Positions 45,021-54,946 are shown, numbered from the stretch's first letter. The stretch is 64,000 nt of DNA from Marinifilum sp. D714 (GCF_030851345.1 NZ_JALPNU010000001.1:62001-126000); one strand, 5' to 3'. Program-made: numbers and translations. The notes: generated by a model from the sequence alone, not told the origin.

Positions 45021-45247
45021 CTCCTCAGTCAATTGAGGAGTTTCTTTTTGGGAAAACGAGCTCCTCAACCAATTCAGGAAGTACTTTTTTGAGAAAACGA
45101 GCTCCTCAACCAATTGAGGAAGTACTTTCTTTGAGAAAACGAGATCCTCAGCCAATTGAGGAGGTACTTTTTTGGGAAAACGAGCTCCTCAGCCAATTCA
45201 GGAGGTACTTTTTGGGGAAAATGAGTTCTCGAACCAATTCAGAAGAT
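45021..45247 (+). repeat. Tandem array of terminator-like hairpins, six units of 40-42 bp
   Basis: Units start at about 45021, 45061, 45102, 45144, 45185 and 45225. Each has CTCCTCA, a CCAATT-type loop, a partial complement (TGAGGAG in unit 1, TCAGGAAG in later units) and a T-rich run, then GGGAAAACGAG. Unit 1 is a perfect 7-bp stem followed by TTTCTTTTT, so it works as the gene's terminator; the rest look like decayed duplicates. An open frame across the array (45089-45415) is explained by the repeat. Confidence 0.8.
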
Positions 45248-45353
45248 GATTATTGCACGCTGACGATAGGATTTAACTGTAAATGTGATCATACTTCATC
45301 GCATGAATATGCTTTTCCTAATTTAACGGTTGAATTTGCGAGTAAATTTAATG

Positions 45354-45384
45354 TAAAAAAAAGAGCAAACTTTCGTCTGCTCTT
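45354..45384 (-). terminator. Intrinsic terminator of the DUF5074-like gene
   Basis: AAGAGCA (45361-45367) and TGCTCTT (45378-45384) form the stem, with a run of T on the minus strand beyond it (complement of 45354-45362). It lies 24 bp past the stop at 45408. Confidence 0.85.
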
Positions 45385-45407
45385 AGATTCAATTCATGCT
45401 TTTATTA

Positions 45408-46484
45408 TTACTTAATCTCTAAAAGCATCTTTGGTGAAATGCCTGTTTCATATTCCTTAATCAGATTACCATCTGTATCATAAGCTGTTAACTTCCCATT
45501 TGCGGTCGTACTTGGTGAAGTAAATACACATACTTTGTTATCGTAAAATCCTACTCCATTTATTCCAGAAACACCTTCAACTAAATTTTTAGCTGCAAAA
45601 CTTTTGGCCTCTGTATCAAATACTGCAATAGCTCCAGACTTATTGTAATTAGCATCATAAGCTGAAGTCATTACATATAACTTTGAAAAATTATCATTTG
45701 CTGACATGATGTTTACATAGCTAGTACTGATACCATCAAGTTTATATAATTCATACTCATTCGTTGTTGTATTAATATAAGCTAAACCTGTTTCTGTTGA
45801 AGGAGTTGAATAACTGCTAACCTGAGAAGCATATAGGTTATTCTTATTGTCTTTTACAAAATAACTTGATACTGCTTGAGTTTCAATATAACTGATTTCT
45901 TCTGTATCTATATCTATAACGGCAATGCTCTTTTTATAATTTAATGCTGCATATAGTTTACCATTAACAACTGCTAAACCTTCTGGTCCACCTTCCAAAG
46001 CTATTTTCTTAACAACTTTTTTAGTATCTAAATCTATCTTTGCAATGTAAGAAAGTGTGATATCATTCCAAATATCTCCACCCCAACATGATACATAAAG
46101 GTAATTTCCATCTGCTACACAATAACGTGGTTTGATAATGTCATCTTCCAGTCCATTTGCTGTTTGTTTCCATGATTTACTATCCACCCAAAAAATCTGA
46201 TCTGCATTGTTACCCATCATGTATACATTACCATCGTAGTTGTAGGCATATTGCACATTAGAAATTATTGAAACAGTATTTACGGTTTCGTAATGATCAT
46301 TGGTTAAAATATCACTTTCCTTATCGTAAACCGAAATACTCGATTTAGCTCCGTCATAACCACCATAATTAACCACATAACAAGTACCTACACCAGGATC
46401 ATTATCACTATCACTTGAGCTACATGAAGCAAATAAAGTAGCAGCAATAGCTAACATTGCCAAAAATTTGAACTTGATTTTCAT
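45408..46484 (-). CDS. DUF5074-type beta-propeller lipoprotein
   Basis: The 358-residue protein has a lipoprotein signal (LAMLAIAATLFASCSSSDSD). Repeated short motifs such as YVVNYGGYDGAKSSISVYD, VYMMGNNADQIFWVD and GGPEGLAVVNGKLYAALNYK fit a seven-bladed YncE-like propeller as in DUF5074 proteins, which are commonly encoded next to corrinoid TonB receptors. It lies 11 bp downstream of the receptor gene and shares its riboswitch-controlled transcript. It probably helps to bind or pass on the ligand at the surface; that is inference from context. Confidence 0.8.
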   Translation of the reverse strand: MKIKFKFLAMLAIAATLFASCSSSDSDNDPGVGTCYVVNYGGYDGAKSSISVYDKESDILTNDHYETVNTVSIISNVQYAYNYDGNVYMMGNNADQIFWVDSKSWKQTANGLEDDIIKPRYCVADGNYLYVSCWGGDIWNDITLSYIAKIDLDTKKVVKKIALEGGPEGLAVVNGKLYAALNYKKSIAVIDIDTEEISYIETQAVSSYFVKDNKNNLYASQVSSYSTPSTETGLAYINTTTNEYELYKLDGISTSYVNIMSANDNFSKLYVMTSAYDANYNKSGAIAVFDTEAKSFAAKNLVEGVSGINGVGFYDNKVCVFTSPSTTANGKLTAYDTDGNLIKEYETGISPKMLLEIK

Positions 46485-46495
46485 TTCTATTTATT

Positions 46496-48487
46496 TTAGT
46501 TGATATTATAAGTTAAGCTTAGTCTATAATTAACGCCTGGCATCGCATATCCATATGTAGACTGATAATCAGCATCAAGGATATTATTAACCAGACCTTT
46601 AATTTTGATTCTATTTTTGTCATTCAATTTAAACTGGTGTCCTACGGAAAAATTCAGAAGGAAATAAGATGACAGAATGTTCTTATCCTCTTCGTTGGTA
46701 AATTGTTCGTCGGTATACTTACAATCTATCGAAAGATTGGTGTTCTTATAAGTAAGTGTTGAGTAGACATTACCGCTATGTAATGGAACATATTCCATTT
46801 GTCGCCCAACTGCACCAGAATTAGTCTGTGATTTCTTACGTTCTGTTGAGGTATAAGTATAATTTAATCCTGAACTTGCCTTTAATCCCAAAAGCGAGTA
46901 ATTCAAGTGTGTCATTAATTCCAATCCTTTACTTTCTACTTCCTGAACATTCTTAGGATACCAACCATTATCATTCACCCACAGTATCCAATTATCAACA
47001 TTTAAATAAAAAGCATTTAGTTGTAAGTGTCCTGTTGTCTTATTATCTGAATAATTCCACTTAAAACCCAACTCATAATTCATTCCTTTCTCTGGATTCA
47101 GATCAGGATTCCCCTGATCACCCCAAAAACGGTCATTAAAGGTAGGTACACGATAACTTTTAGCGATATTTCCATTTATACTTAGTGCATGAATTTCTTT
47201 TGAAAACAGAAGATACTTAAAACCTAGGCTTGGTGTAAAAGGAACACTGTAATCTGTTACCAAACCTTGGCGCAAATTAATGGTTGCCTTTAGTTTACGG
47301 TTAATTTTGTGATAATAGGAAGCATAAAAATCAACTCTATCTTCGTAATCCAAATCACTGGAATAAGTGTAAACCGTTGGATATATCCTACTAGCTTTTG
47401 CACCGATCTTATAACTTATATTTTTATTCAGCTCGTGCTCAATTGATGCCTCTCCAATTATACGTTCAGTCTGAATGGTATCATCTGTATTACTATTGTG
47501 AATACCATTGTCGTATACATATCCTCCACTAATCTCATACTTAATGGCTCTTTTATGATTTTTATAAGATGTCCACAATCTGATATGCTTGTCTTCATAT
47601 GGTTCTTTAAAATCAGGTTTCGTAAGATTAGTTTGCATGTTTTGCTGAATCAAATGCCAATCTTTTTCTAACCAAAGATTAAATATGAGTGTTTCCTGAT
47701 CGGAAAATTTATAATTGAATTCTTGAATTAAACCTTTGTTTTCAATATTTGCATTTCGCTGTTTATCCTCTTGCTGAAAAATGCCATTTTCAAAATCACG
47801 TACTTCCGTATTCGTGAATTTAAAATCGTTGTCTTTTTTATAATAATAGGCACGGGTCACCGATTCAAACTTGCCATTACCTAAATATATTTTTGCACCA
47901 TACAACTCTTCACCAAAAGAGCCATGAGATATTCTAGCCTCCGCTTTAACACCATTTGTCCAATTGTTTTTAAGTCCCAAATGAATCGCTCCTCCAATAC
48001 TTCCTGAACCATTAACGGTACTTGCACTTCCAAATTGAACACCTACCTCATCAAACAAGTACATGGGAACATTACTCATGTTCGACTGTCCAAGTGTTAA
48101 TGAATTAAGGTTAATACCTCCAAAATTGACACTGGTATGGTCAGGTGAAGTACCTCTCAAACGTATTGTAGATAATGTACCTGCGGTTGATTTTAAGGTA
48201 ATAGGGAGAGTTCTTGATAATAATTGCTCTAAACTTCCATCGCGATGAGCATCAAATTGCAAAACTGGAATGGTTTCGATTTTTGCCCCTGATTGGTATT
48301 TCTTTAACTTGCCATAACTCACCACTTCATTCAGCAGAATGGTGTCAAATACTGTTACAATTTTCTTCTTATTTGCATAAACAGAAGTACTGTCATTTGA
48401 ACTATAATAGCCATCAGTATAATTTGAATAAGCCGGACTTATAACAAAGAATAACAGGACATATACAAATACTCTTCTCATTATCAT
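46496..48487 (-). CDS. btuB: TonB-dependent receptor, corrinoid uptake (BtuB-like)
   Basis: The 663-residue protein has a signal peptide and a TonB-box-like segment (TVFDTILLNEVVS). The plug domain runs ~50-170 (TIRLRGTSPDHTSVNFGGINLNS; FGSASTVNGSGSIGGAI). A 22-strand-type barrel follows and ends YRLSLTYNIN (aromatic closing). A cobalamin riboswitch ~100 bp upstream supports vitamin B12 or another corrinoid as substrate. Followed directly by the propeller lipoprotein gene. Confidence 0.85.
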   Translation of the reverse strand: MIMRRVFVYVLLFFVISPAYSNYTDGYYSSNDSTSVYANKKKIVTVFDTILLNEVVSYGKLKKYQSGAKIETIPVLQFDAHRDGSLEQLLSRTLPITLKSTAGTLSTIRLRGTSPDHTSVNFGGINLNSLTLGQSNMSNVPMYLFDEVGVQFGSASTVNGSGSIGGAIHLGLKNNWTNGVKAEARISHGSFGEELYGAKIYLGNGKFESVTRAYYYKKDNDFKFTNTEVRDFENGIFQQEDKQRNANIENKGLIQEFNYKFSDQETLIFNLWLEKDWHLIQQNMQTNLTKPDFKEPYEDKHIRLWTSYKNHKRAIKYEISGGYVYDNGIHNSNTDDTIQTERIIGEASIEHELNKNISYKIGAKASRIYPTVYTYSSDLDYEDRVDFYASYYHKINRKLKATINLRQGLVTDYSVPFTPSLGFKYLLFSKEIHALSINGNIAKSYRVPTFNDRFWGDQGNPDLNPEKGMNYELGFKWNYSDNKTTGHLQLNAFYLNVDNWILWVNDNGWYPKNVQEVESKGLELMTHLNYSLLGLKASSGLNYTYTSTERKKSQTNSGAVGRQMEYVPLHSGNVYSTLTYKNTNLSIDCKYTDEQFTNEEDKNILSSYFLLNFSVGHQFKLNDKNRIKIKGLVNNILDADYQSTYGYAMPGVNYRLSLTYNIN

Positions 48488-48590
48488 CTATATAATGAAG
48501 AAAACATTGGGATAACAACAGTCTGAGCTACTAAAACCTATCGTTTTCCAAACACCTTCTCCGAATGTTTTGAAAAATTGTATGCAGATT

Positions 48591-48726
48591 GGCAGGTCTT
48601 CTGGCTTGCTCAACTTTTATCAACCTTCCCATCCCTATTGTTGGACAGTGGTATCGCAGAATAAAAGCTTTTTTTGAGCTTACAGCTACGGGAACAGCTC
48701 CGGACTTGAACCGGATTCCCTTTTCA
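48591..48726 (-). promoter_or_regulatory. Cobalamin riboswitch upstream of the first TonB receptor gene
   Basis: Read on the minus strand, the conserved order is AAGGGAATCCGGTT, AGCTGTTCCCG, GCTGTAAGCTC, CACTGTCC, GGGAAGG and, at the end, CCAGAAGACCTGCC. These are the conserved blocks of the B12-binding core including the B12 box region (AGCxGxxCCCG). It lies in the leader of the gene starting at 48487. Confidence 0.93.
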
Positions 48727-48917
48727 TCTCAATTTGTTAAGAAACAAATGTACGAGAACCAAATGCGTTGCAAATGTATGAAAAAAGACCAATAAATCCA
48801 CTATTAAAAAACCATTTTAAAACATGCTGTTTATCAGTCATTAACAAAACAATCGCTTATACTAAGAAGGAAATCTACCCCAATAGATTCCCTTTGTTTT
48901 GTCATAAATATTACATC

Positions 48918-51041
48918 TTAAAACTGATATGAGAATTTCGCCATAAATGCTCGACCTGGCATATTATAACCATCTTTTTCAGTATAATTTTCATCCAATA
49001 AATTTGAAATTGATAATCCAATAGTATAGTTCTCGTTAAAAGAGTAGCTAGCTGAATAATCAAAAATCATAGAAACTGGGTGGCGCAAAATTTCGTCCTT
49101 TACATCTGGACGATTATCGTAAAATCTAAACCAGTTGTCTTCATAACGATGTCCAATGTAACGAGCATTCAATCTGGTTGAGAATCCATTTAGGTTGTCG
49201 AACTCAAGACCAAAGTTGGCATTGTTATCGCGAACATATCTCATCTGGTTATCTATATTTTTATAGCTTCCATCCTCCTGCTTCTTGCTTTCAATAACGG
49301 TAGCATCAATAATATGAGTGTAGTTGGCATACAATTTCAAAGAATAATTGTAATCAGCCACTGCACCAAAGTCATATGATGCTTCAATCTCAACACCATT
49401 CATATCTGCTCCCTTAATATTCTTGTAAGTTGTGTATTCATCACCATTATATGGAGTACCATCAGGATCTTCGGTATAACGGACAATCATATCTTTGTGA
49501 TGAGTCTTGAAATAAGTAAAATCAAAAATAATTCCTTTCTCAAAGTTCTTGTATTCCAACCCTACATCGAAAGTATTACTTGATTCTTCTTTCAAATCGG
49601 CATTCCCTCTGGTAGTTCCATAAGCAGAAGTGTATAAACCAGCCTTTTGGAATGCATCAGGAGCATAAAATGCATTACCCCAACTTGAATGCGCTGATAA
49701 ACCTTGTAAGATTTCATATTTCACACCAATATTTTGGGTAAATACTCTGTACTCATCAGAACTTGCTTCATTTCCCAATAGTTTATTTGCGTCAAGCTTA
49801 AGATCGATCAAATCATATCTTGCTCCCATTGCAATATTCAATTTTCCATCCAATGCCTTAGTATTGATCTGTCCGAATACTCCTGTACAAATATTTCTAT
49901 AAGCTGGTGCAGAAGGCTTGGTTACATCTCCTTCAGTGGTCCATTTATTACTTTCAAACTCATCTGTTTTACTATCGATACCAAATGCAAAAGAATGATC
50001 TCCTAGCTTAAAAGCATCTTGCAAAATGAAACCATAATTCTTATGAATGTTTTCGGTATCTCCATACCTGGAATTAAACAAAGTGGATTCCTCTTTGCTG
50101 TGAAATGGTGATAGACTTAGGTTATGAATATCAATCTTTCCAAGCACATCAGCACTCGTTGTATACTTGTTCATATCCTTTGAGTTCTTGCCATACACCT
50201 GCCAGAAAGATCCAGGTGTTTCAATCCCATTTGCAACAAATACCGATTGGTGTACATTTATCTTCCAGTTTTCGTTTAAAATAAATCCCAAACGCGCACT
50301 TGCATTGTGTCTTTCGAACTGAGAATGCTCCATTCTCTCACCATAAGAGGCAGGATCAAGAATTTCTTTGGCATCGCTCTTTCCAAAGAAGTTCTTCTTA
50401 CCAATTTTGTAATCTTTCCCCTGCTTTTGATGGTTATAACTCACATCAAAATCCATAGACTCAGATAAAGCTCCTCCTACACTCACATTTCCAGTAAGAT
50501 TCTCAAAGCTTCCGTAAGAAACACTAGCATTTCCAGCGATATCCTTTGTGCTCTCCTTGGTTACGATATTAATTACACCGGCCATTGCAGATGATCCATA
50601 TTGTGCTGAGAAAGGTCCTTTTAAAATCTCAACGCGCTCCACATTCGACATATCGATTGTAGCAATGTTAGTTGTCCCGGCAGGTCTACCATCAATCAAA
50701 ATCACATTATATTTGTTTGATGTTGAAGGAGCAAAACCTCTCATACTAACTGCCGAAGAAATACCTGGATACTGAATAATGTCCACCCCTGCAGTTTTCT
50801 TCAATAATTCTCCCATATCTTTCGCAGGAGTAGCCTCTATCGTTCTCTTGGTAATTACTTCTACCTTTTGAGGAAGATCCTTCATTTTCGTATTCACTCT
50901 GGAAGCATTAATTTCAACTTCCTCTAAATTCAAATGCTTTACAACCGTTTTGTCATCAGTTGAATTTGGCACTTCATCAGCTTTTACTACAGCGTTAAAT
51001 AATGACAGCAATGCAAAAGCAGTTAAAAATGTTCTTTTCAT
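48918..51041 (-). CDS. btuB: TonB-dependent receptor, corrinoid uptake (second)
   Basis: The 707-residue protein has a signal peptide (ending ~ VVKA) and a plug with VEVITKRTIEATPAKDMGELL, VSMRGFAPSTSNKYNVILIDGRP and VERVEILKGPFSAQYGSSAMAGVINIVTK. The barrel ends GRAFMAKFSYQF. A second cobalamin riboswitch lies in its leader, so it is a distinct transcriptional unit. Two receptors may take different corrinoids, or one may be a siderophore-type receptor; the riboswitch favours a corrinoid. It is not adjacent to its own lipoprotein. Confidence 0.85.
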   Translation of the reverse strand: MKRTFLTAFALLSLFNAVVKADEVPNSTDDKTVVKHLNLEEVEINASRVNTKMKDLPQKVEVITKRTIEATPAKDMGELLKKTAGVDIIQYPGISSAVSMRGFAPSTSNKYNVILIDGRPAGTTNIATIDMSNVERVEILKGPFSAQYGSSAMAGVINIVTKESTKDIAGNASVSYGSFENLTGNVSVGGALSESMDFDVSYNHQKQGKDYKIGKKNFFGKSDAKEILDPASYGERMEHSQFERHNASARLGFILNENWKINVHQSVFVANGIETPGSFWQVYGKNSKDMNKYTTSADVLGKIDIHNLSLSPFHSKEESTLFNSRYGDTENIHKNYGFILQDAFKLGDHSFAFGIDSKTDEFESNKWTTEGDVTKPSAPAYRNICTGVFGQINTKALDGKLNIAMGARYDLIDLKLDANKLLGNEASSDEYRVFTQNIGVKYEILQGLSAHSSWGNAFYAPDAFQKAGLYTSAYGTTRGNADLKEESSNTFDVGLEYKNFEKGIIFDFTYFKTHHKDMIVRYTEDPDGTPYNGDEYTTYKNIKGADMNGVEIEASYDFGAVADYNYSLKLYANYTHIIDATVIESKKQEDGSYKNIDNQMRYVRDNNANFGLEFDNLNGFSTRLNARYIGHRYEDNWFRFYDNRPDVKDEILRHPVSMIFDYSASYSFNENYTIGLSISNLLDENYTEKDGYNMPGRAFMAKFSYQF

Positions 51042-51219
51042 GTTTTTAAAGAATAAAATGAAAATAAGATTAACTAATGCAATGCAGACAGGGAGCTTAA
51101 AAGAAATTTCACAATATACCGTAAAGGACCAGTTATGGCAGAAAAATCCTTATTTGGTTATTGATTAGTTTTTCGTTCGCTTGCTCTTTTTCCCGAAAGC
51201 AATGACTTAATGTTTGCAG

Positions 51220-51363
51220 TGGCAGGTCTTCTGACTTGTTCTACTTTTTGAGGCCTTCCCATTCCTAACAATTTGGAACAGTGGCAAGGAGTATTTCAAA
51301 AAGCTATATTAGAACTTACAGCTACGGGTATAGTTCCGGATTTTCACCGGATTCCCTTTTCAT
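51220..51363 (-). promoter_or_regulatory. Cobalamin riboswitch upstream of the second TonB receptor gene
   Basis: On the minus strand: AAGGGAATCCGGTGAAAATC, CTATACCCGTAGCTGTAAGT, CACTGTTCC, GGGAAGG, and GTCAGAAGACCTGCC. It has the complete long form, like the first copy. The downstream gene begins at 51041. Confidence 0.93.
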
Positions 51364-51475
51364 TTCTACTTCTGATAATAGAGAAGTAAAAAACCAAATG
51401 CAGCGCAAATGTATACAAATTTTCGCTACAACTTTCTTAAAAAGATCGTTTATTCAAAATCTTTTTCAAGCTCAA

Positions 51476-52525
51476 TTAATTCGTGTGTAAAGTTTCTTTT
51501 AGGCAGGCAATTAACTCCTGAATACTGTTACAACATGTAACGCTTCCATTCTGATGGATTTCCCATTTCATGGTATCTTCCATTAATTTCACGCAACAGT
51601 CGCCCACTTGCTCACAGGTAACCTGGTATCCTTCACGAGACAAGGCACGCTGTGTCCAAAATCCCATTACATCATTACCCAAAAGTTGAATGGTTTGTTT
51701 TTTCTGGTAATTCATGATAAAATTACCGGTCTTTCTATCGAAATTGAAAGATTTATTCTGGAAAGTATCTTCAATGCTACCATTCAATACCAAATCTTCA
51801 GGAGCACCTACCTTTACGGGTTGATTTCTTGCCATCAACCAAATTAAATCGGCTGCTTGTAAAGCCAAATCCAACTCATGAGTAGACATCAAAATGGCTT
51901 TGTTGGTTTCTCTTGCCAAACGATGCAATAAACGCATAATTTCAACACGGTTCGGCAGATCGAGATGCGCTGTAGGTTCATCCAACATGATCAAAGGAGT
52001 ATCTTGTGCCAAAGCCTTTGCTATCATTACTCGCTGACGTTCACCATCACTCAATTGATTAATATAGTGATTTGCGTAATGCAGTAATCCAACTTGTTCG
52101 AGAGCCCATTTTATTTTTTCATTATCAGCATCAGATAATTTCCCCATCCAGGAAGTATACGGATGACGCCCCAAAGAAACGATATGATACACCGTAAGAT
52201 TACCAACATTAATCCTTTCCGTAAGAACAATACTAAGAAGCTGTGCAATTTCTTTAAAGTTTCTATCTCGAATGGGAATGTCCTCTACCAAAGTGCGACC
52301 ATCCAATGGAGATTGTATACCGGCAATGGTTCTCATTAAAGTTGATTTACCAGCTCCATTAGGGCCAAGTAAACAAACCATCTCTCCTTTACGAATCGTT
52401 AGGTTAATATCAGACAGCAGACACAAAGTATCTTTTTTCGATTGTTTGTAACCAATTGCAAGATCTTTGGTAACCAATATATTTTGATGCTCTCTCTCCT
52501 CTTTCATACTTCCATTATCCACCAA
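51476..52525 (-). CDS. btuD: ABC transporter ATPase, cobalamin/iron-siderophore type
   Basis: The 349-residue protein has Walker A GPNGAGKST, Q-loop region, signature LSDGERQRVMIAKAL, Walker B LIMLDEPTAHLD and the switch His in MSTHELD. The ATPase core ends at about 255. The last ~95 residues are an extra domain with Cys pairs (VTCEQVGDCC, VTCCNSIQEL) not usual for BtuD. Its start overlaps the permease stop by 11 bp, showing coupled translation. Confidence 0.88.
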   Translation of the reverse strand: MVDNGSMKEEREHQNILVTKDLAIGYKQSKKDTLCLLSDINLTIRKGEMVCLLGPNGAGKSTLMRTIAGIQSPLDGRTLVEDIPIRDRNFKEIAQLLSIVLTERINVGNLTVYHIVSLGRHPYTSWMGKLSDADNEKIKWALEQVGLLHYANHYINQLSDGERQRVMIAKALAQDTPLIMLDEPTAHLDLPNRVEIMRLLHRLARETNKAILMSTHELDLALQAADLIWLMARNQPVKVGAPEDLVLNGSIEDTFQNKSFNFDRKTGNFIMNYQKKQTIQLLGNDVMGFWTQRALSREGYQVTCEQVGDCCVKLMEDTMKWEIHQNGSVTCCNSIQELIACLKETLHTN

Positions 52526-53567
52526 AGGATGCTTTTACATTTCTACTCCTCATGATTACCCATATTACAACCGGCCCTCCAAATAAAGCAGTTACAGAAT
52601 TAATAGGCAATGTATTTTGATTACCCGGTAATTGAGAAAATATATCACAGATTAACATGATTGCTGCTCCAATGAGAACTACAGCAGGCATTAACACTTT
52701 ATGACTTGCTGTTCTAAAAATGGAACGAGCAATATGCGGAACCGCAACACCCACAAAAGCAATCGGACCAGTAAATGCCGTTAATGTTCCAGCAATTAAA
52801 GCCGTGCTAATGATTACAGCAATTCTGGTTTTATTTACCGATATTCCAACTCCTCTGGCATAATTCTCACCTAACAACAGTGCATCCATAGGTTTTATCA
52901 GGAAGAATGCCAAAATTAAACCTGTAAATACAATGGGCCCCATTACCTGCATTTCAGTCCATGTTACACCGGCCAAAGAACCAAATGTCCATACAATGAA
53001 ACTCTGTATCTGTTCGGGTTCACTAAAGTATTGCAATATATTAACGATTGCTCCAGTAATACTCCCGAACATGATTCCAATAATCAATAAAGAGACACTA
53101 TCGGATATTCGAATTGAGGCCAGCGCTACCAGCAAAAACACAAGTGAAGCACCTGCAACAGCAGCAACCACCAAAGCCCAATTCCCGAGAAAAGCAGAAA
53201 CAACTCCAAAAAAGGCTGGAACAATTGCCGAGGCCATTACCATTAATGCAACACCTAAGCTAGCACCTGAACTAATTCCCAAAACAAAAGGGCCCGCTAA
53301 TGGATTTCTAAACAATGTTTGCATCATCAATCCTGTTACTGATAATCCTGCACCTACAAAAATAGCTGTTAATGCTTTGGGCAATCTAAAATTAAGAACA
53401 ATATAATTCCAAGAAGTTTTCACCTCATTTCCTGCCAATATCGCAAACACTTTCTCAAAAGGAATATTTACTGATCCAAAAATTAGATCTAGCAATAATA
53501 AAGTAATGATGATAAGGCCTAAACCTCCAAATAAAATAGATACAATTTTACCTTTCTGAGAAATCAT
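52515..53567 (-). CDS. btuC: FecCD-family permease for corrinoid ABC uptake
   Basis: The 350-residue polytopic protein has about ten membrane helices and the family signatures FRLPKALTAIFVGAGLSVTG and NPLAGPFVLGISSGASLG, with GPIAFVGVAVPHIARSI for coupling to the ATPase. It forms the inner-membrane channel with the ATPase below and the binding protein above. Its start is 7 bp past the stop of the binding-protein gene, so the three are one operon. Confidence 0.92.
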   Translation of the reverse strand: MISQKGKIVSILFGGLGLIIITLLLLDLIFGSVNIPFEKVFAILAGNEVKTSWNYIVLNFRLPKALTAIFVGAGLSVTGLMMQTLFRNPLAGPFVLGISSGASLGVALMVMASAIVPAFFGVVSAFLGNWALVVAAVAGASLVFLLVALASIRISDSVSLLIIGIMFGSITGAIVNILQYFSEPEQIQSFIVWTFGSLAGVTWTEMQVMGPIVFTGLILAFFLIKPMDALLLGENYARGVGISVNKTRIAVIISTALIAGTLTAFTGPIAFVGVAVPHIARSIFRTASHKVLMPAVVLIGAAIMLICDIFSQLPGNQNTLPINSVTALFGGPVVIWVIMRSRNVKASFGG

Positions 53568-53574
53568 AGTTCTT

Positions 53575-54759
53575 TTAATTCAGTTTCTGATAAAAATGCA
53601 ATTCATAATCCGGTAACAACTCCGGATGCAGAATTTTAATAATATCCTTAAATACCACATCAGGCTGCATTACTCCAGATTCAAACCAATCATTGGCACC
53701 ACTCTCCTTCATTCTTTTGGTATAACAATATACCTGCTTTGTTTTGTACGACTCAAACAATGTGTACCTATCATCAAGGTTCTCCAGATCTTTTATTGTC
53801 TTACATTGTCCGGGACCAAACCAAATATCGGCATCATGTTGTTTGTCGAACACAGTTTCAAAACTTAAAGGCATACTCCCGCTTGTACTATCCGAAAACC
53901 AACAATAATCAGCCTTTCCATCCCTAAGAAATTGAGCCAAATAAGATTGCCCTCCTGGCATATACCAAGTGCCTTTAAAGTTATATCCTGAAAGAATTGT
54001 AGGTTTATTCTTAACAGTAGTTACAATTGATTTTAAATCATTATACCTTTTTTCAACCTCATCGAAGTGTTGCTCAGCCTCAGCTTCTTTATTAAAAAAG
54101 GCAGCGATAAACTTGGCCCATTCGGCACGAGCCAAAGGCGAAGCTTCCATCCATTCGATATTATATGCAACAGGCAATCCAGCTTGCATTAATTTGGTTT
54201 CACGATCGGTGATCTTCATAAAACCTGCTACCATCACCAAATCAGGATCAATTTCAACAATTTTTTCGAAATTTAAGGTTTCTGCATGACCTACCGCCTG
54301 AATTTTACCAGACTTAGCTTTCTTGTCGATTTCTTCATCGTAAATCCTATTCGGCAAAGAAACAGCTACTATTTTATCCTCTACACCTAAGAATTTCAAA
54401 ATTCCGATTTGCGTACTCGATAGCGCGGCAATACTTCTAACAGGAACTTCTACCAACAAACCATCATCAGGAATTTGCCCTTCAAACTTGTCTCCTCTGT
54501 TTTTAAGGTAATATTTCTGAAAGACCTTGCCTTTGTTCCAAGGATCCCAAACTATCAATTCCTTCAAATTATTATCAAGAATTTTGATTTCGAATCCTTT
54601 TGCATACTTCAGTTTTGTTTGATGATAAAAAGCCTTATCAGCAACATTTGATTCTGAATTTTGTAAAGTCTTCTTTTTTTGCCCTCCTGATTGACATGCA
54701 ACAAAACCTAAAACAGTCAGAAGCAACAAGTTTAGGCCGATCGTTTTTAATAAGTTCAT
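53575..54759 (-). CDS. btuF: Corrinoid-binding lipoprotein (BtuF-like, PBP2-type fold)
   Basis: From M at 54759 (MNLLKTIGLNLLLLTVLGFV, then AC) the protein is ~394 residues with a lipobox Cys (FVAC). The body matches metal/vitamin B12 binding proteins: SSTQIGILKFLGVEDKIVAV, DPDLVMVAGFM, PVAYNIEWMEASPLARAEW, and a C-terminal HPEL. It is anchored in the periplasm and hands corrinoid to the FecCD permease. Alternative start 54768 adds MEE. A compact cobalamin riboswitch lies ~100 bp upstream. Confidence 0.87.
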   Translation of the reverse strand: MNLLKTIGLNLLLLTVLGFVACQSGGQKKKTLQNSESNVADKAFYHQTKLKYAKGFEIKILDNNLKELIVWDPWNKGKVFQKYYLKNRGDKFEGQIPDDGLLVEVPVRSIAALSSTQIGILKFLGVEDKIVAVSLPNRIYDEEIDKKAKSGKIQAVGHAETLNFEKIVEIDPDLVMVAGFMKITDRETKLMQAGLPVAYNIEWMEASPLARAEWAKFIAAFFNKEAEAEQHFDEVEKRYNDLKSIVTTVKNKPTILSGYNFKGTWYMPGGQSYLAQFLRDGKADYCWFSDSTSGSMPLSFETVFDKQHDADIWFGPGQCKTIKDLENLDDRYTLFESYKTKQVYCYTKRMKESGANDWFESGVMQPDVVFKDIIKILHPELLPDYELHFYQKLN

Positions 54760-54864
54760 TTCTTCCACAAATTATTGTGGGGAAGGATGATAAGAAAATA
54801 CAATTCTTAAAATTATACTCCCGTTACTCAGTTCCCCGAAGTCACGAAATAGTTTCATTAATTA

Positions 54865-54946
54865 GGCAGGTATTCCGACTTAACTATCCTAAGAAAGTAT
54901 TACGGCTGCGGGGACAGCTTTGGATTTTCACCAAATTCCCTTTTCA
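54865..54946 (-). promoter_or_regulatory. Compact cobalamin riboswitch upstream of btuF
   Basis: On the minus strand: AAGGGAATTTGGTGAAAATC, AAAGCTGTCCCCGCAGCCGT, then only ~20 nt, then GTCGGAATACCTGCC. The B12-box region is strong, but the long internal arm with GGGAAGG of the other two copies is missing. The last part of the leader (to 54769) holds TTCGGGG and CGGGAG-type sequences that may form the regulatory stem. Confidence 0.85.

Noticed and set aside
45089-45415. 108-codon frame with repeated LRKRDPQPIEEVL
   Set aside because: It is the translation of the terminator-like tandem repeats and then runs into the next gene's terminator.
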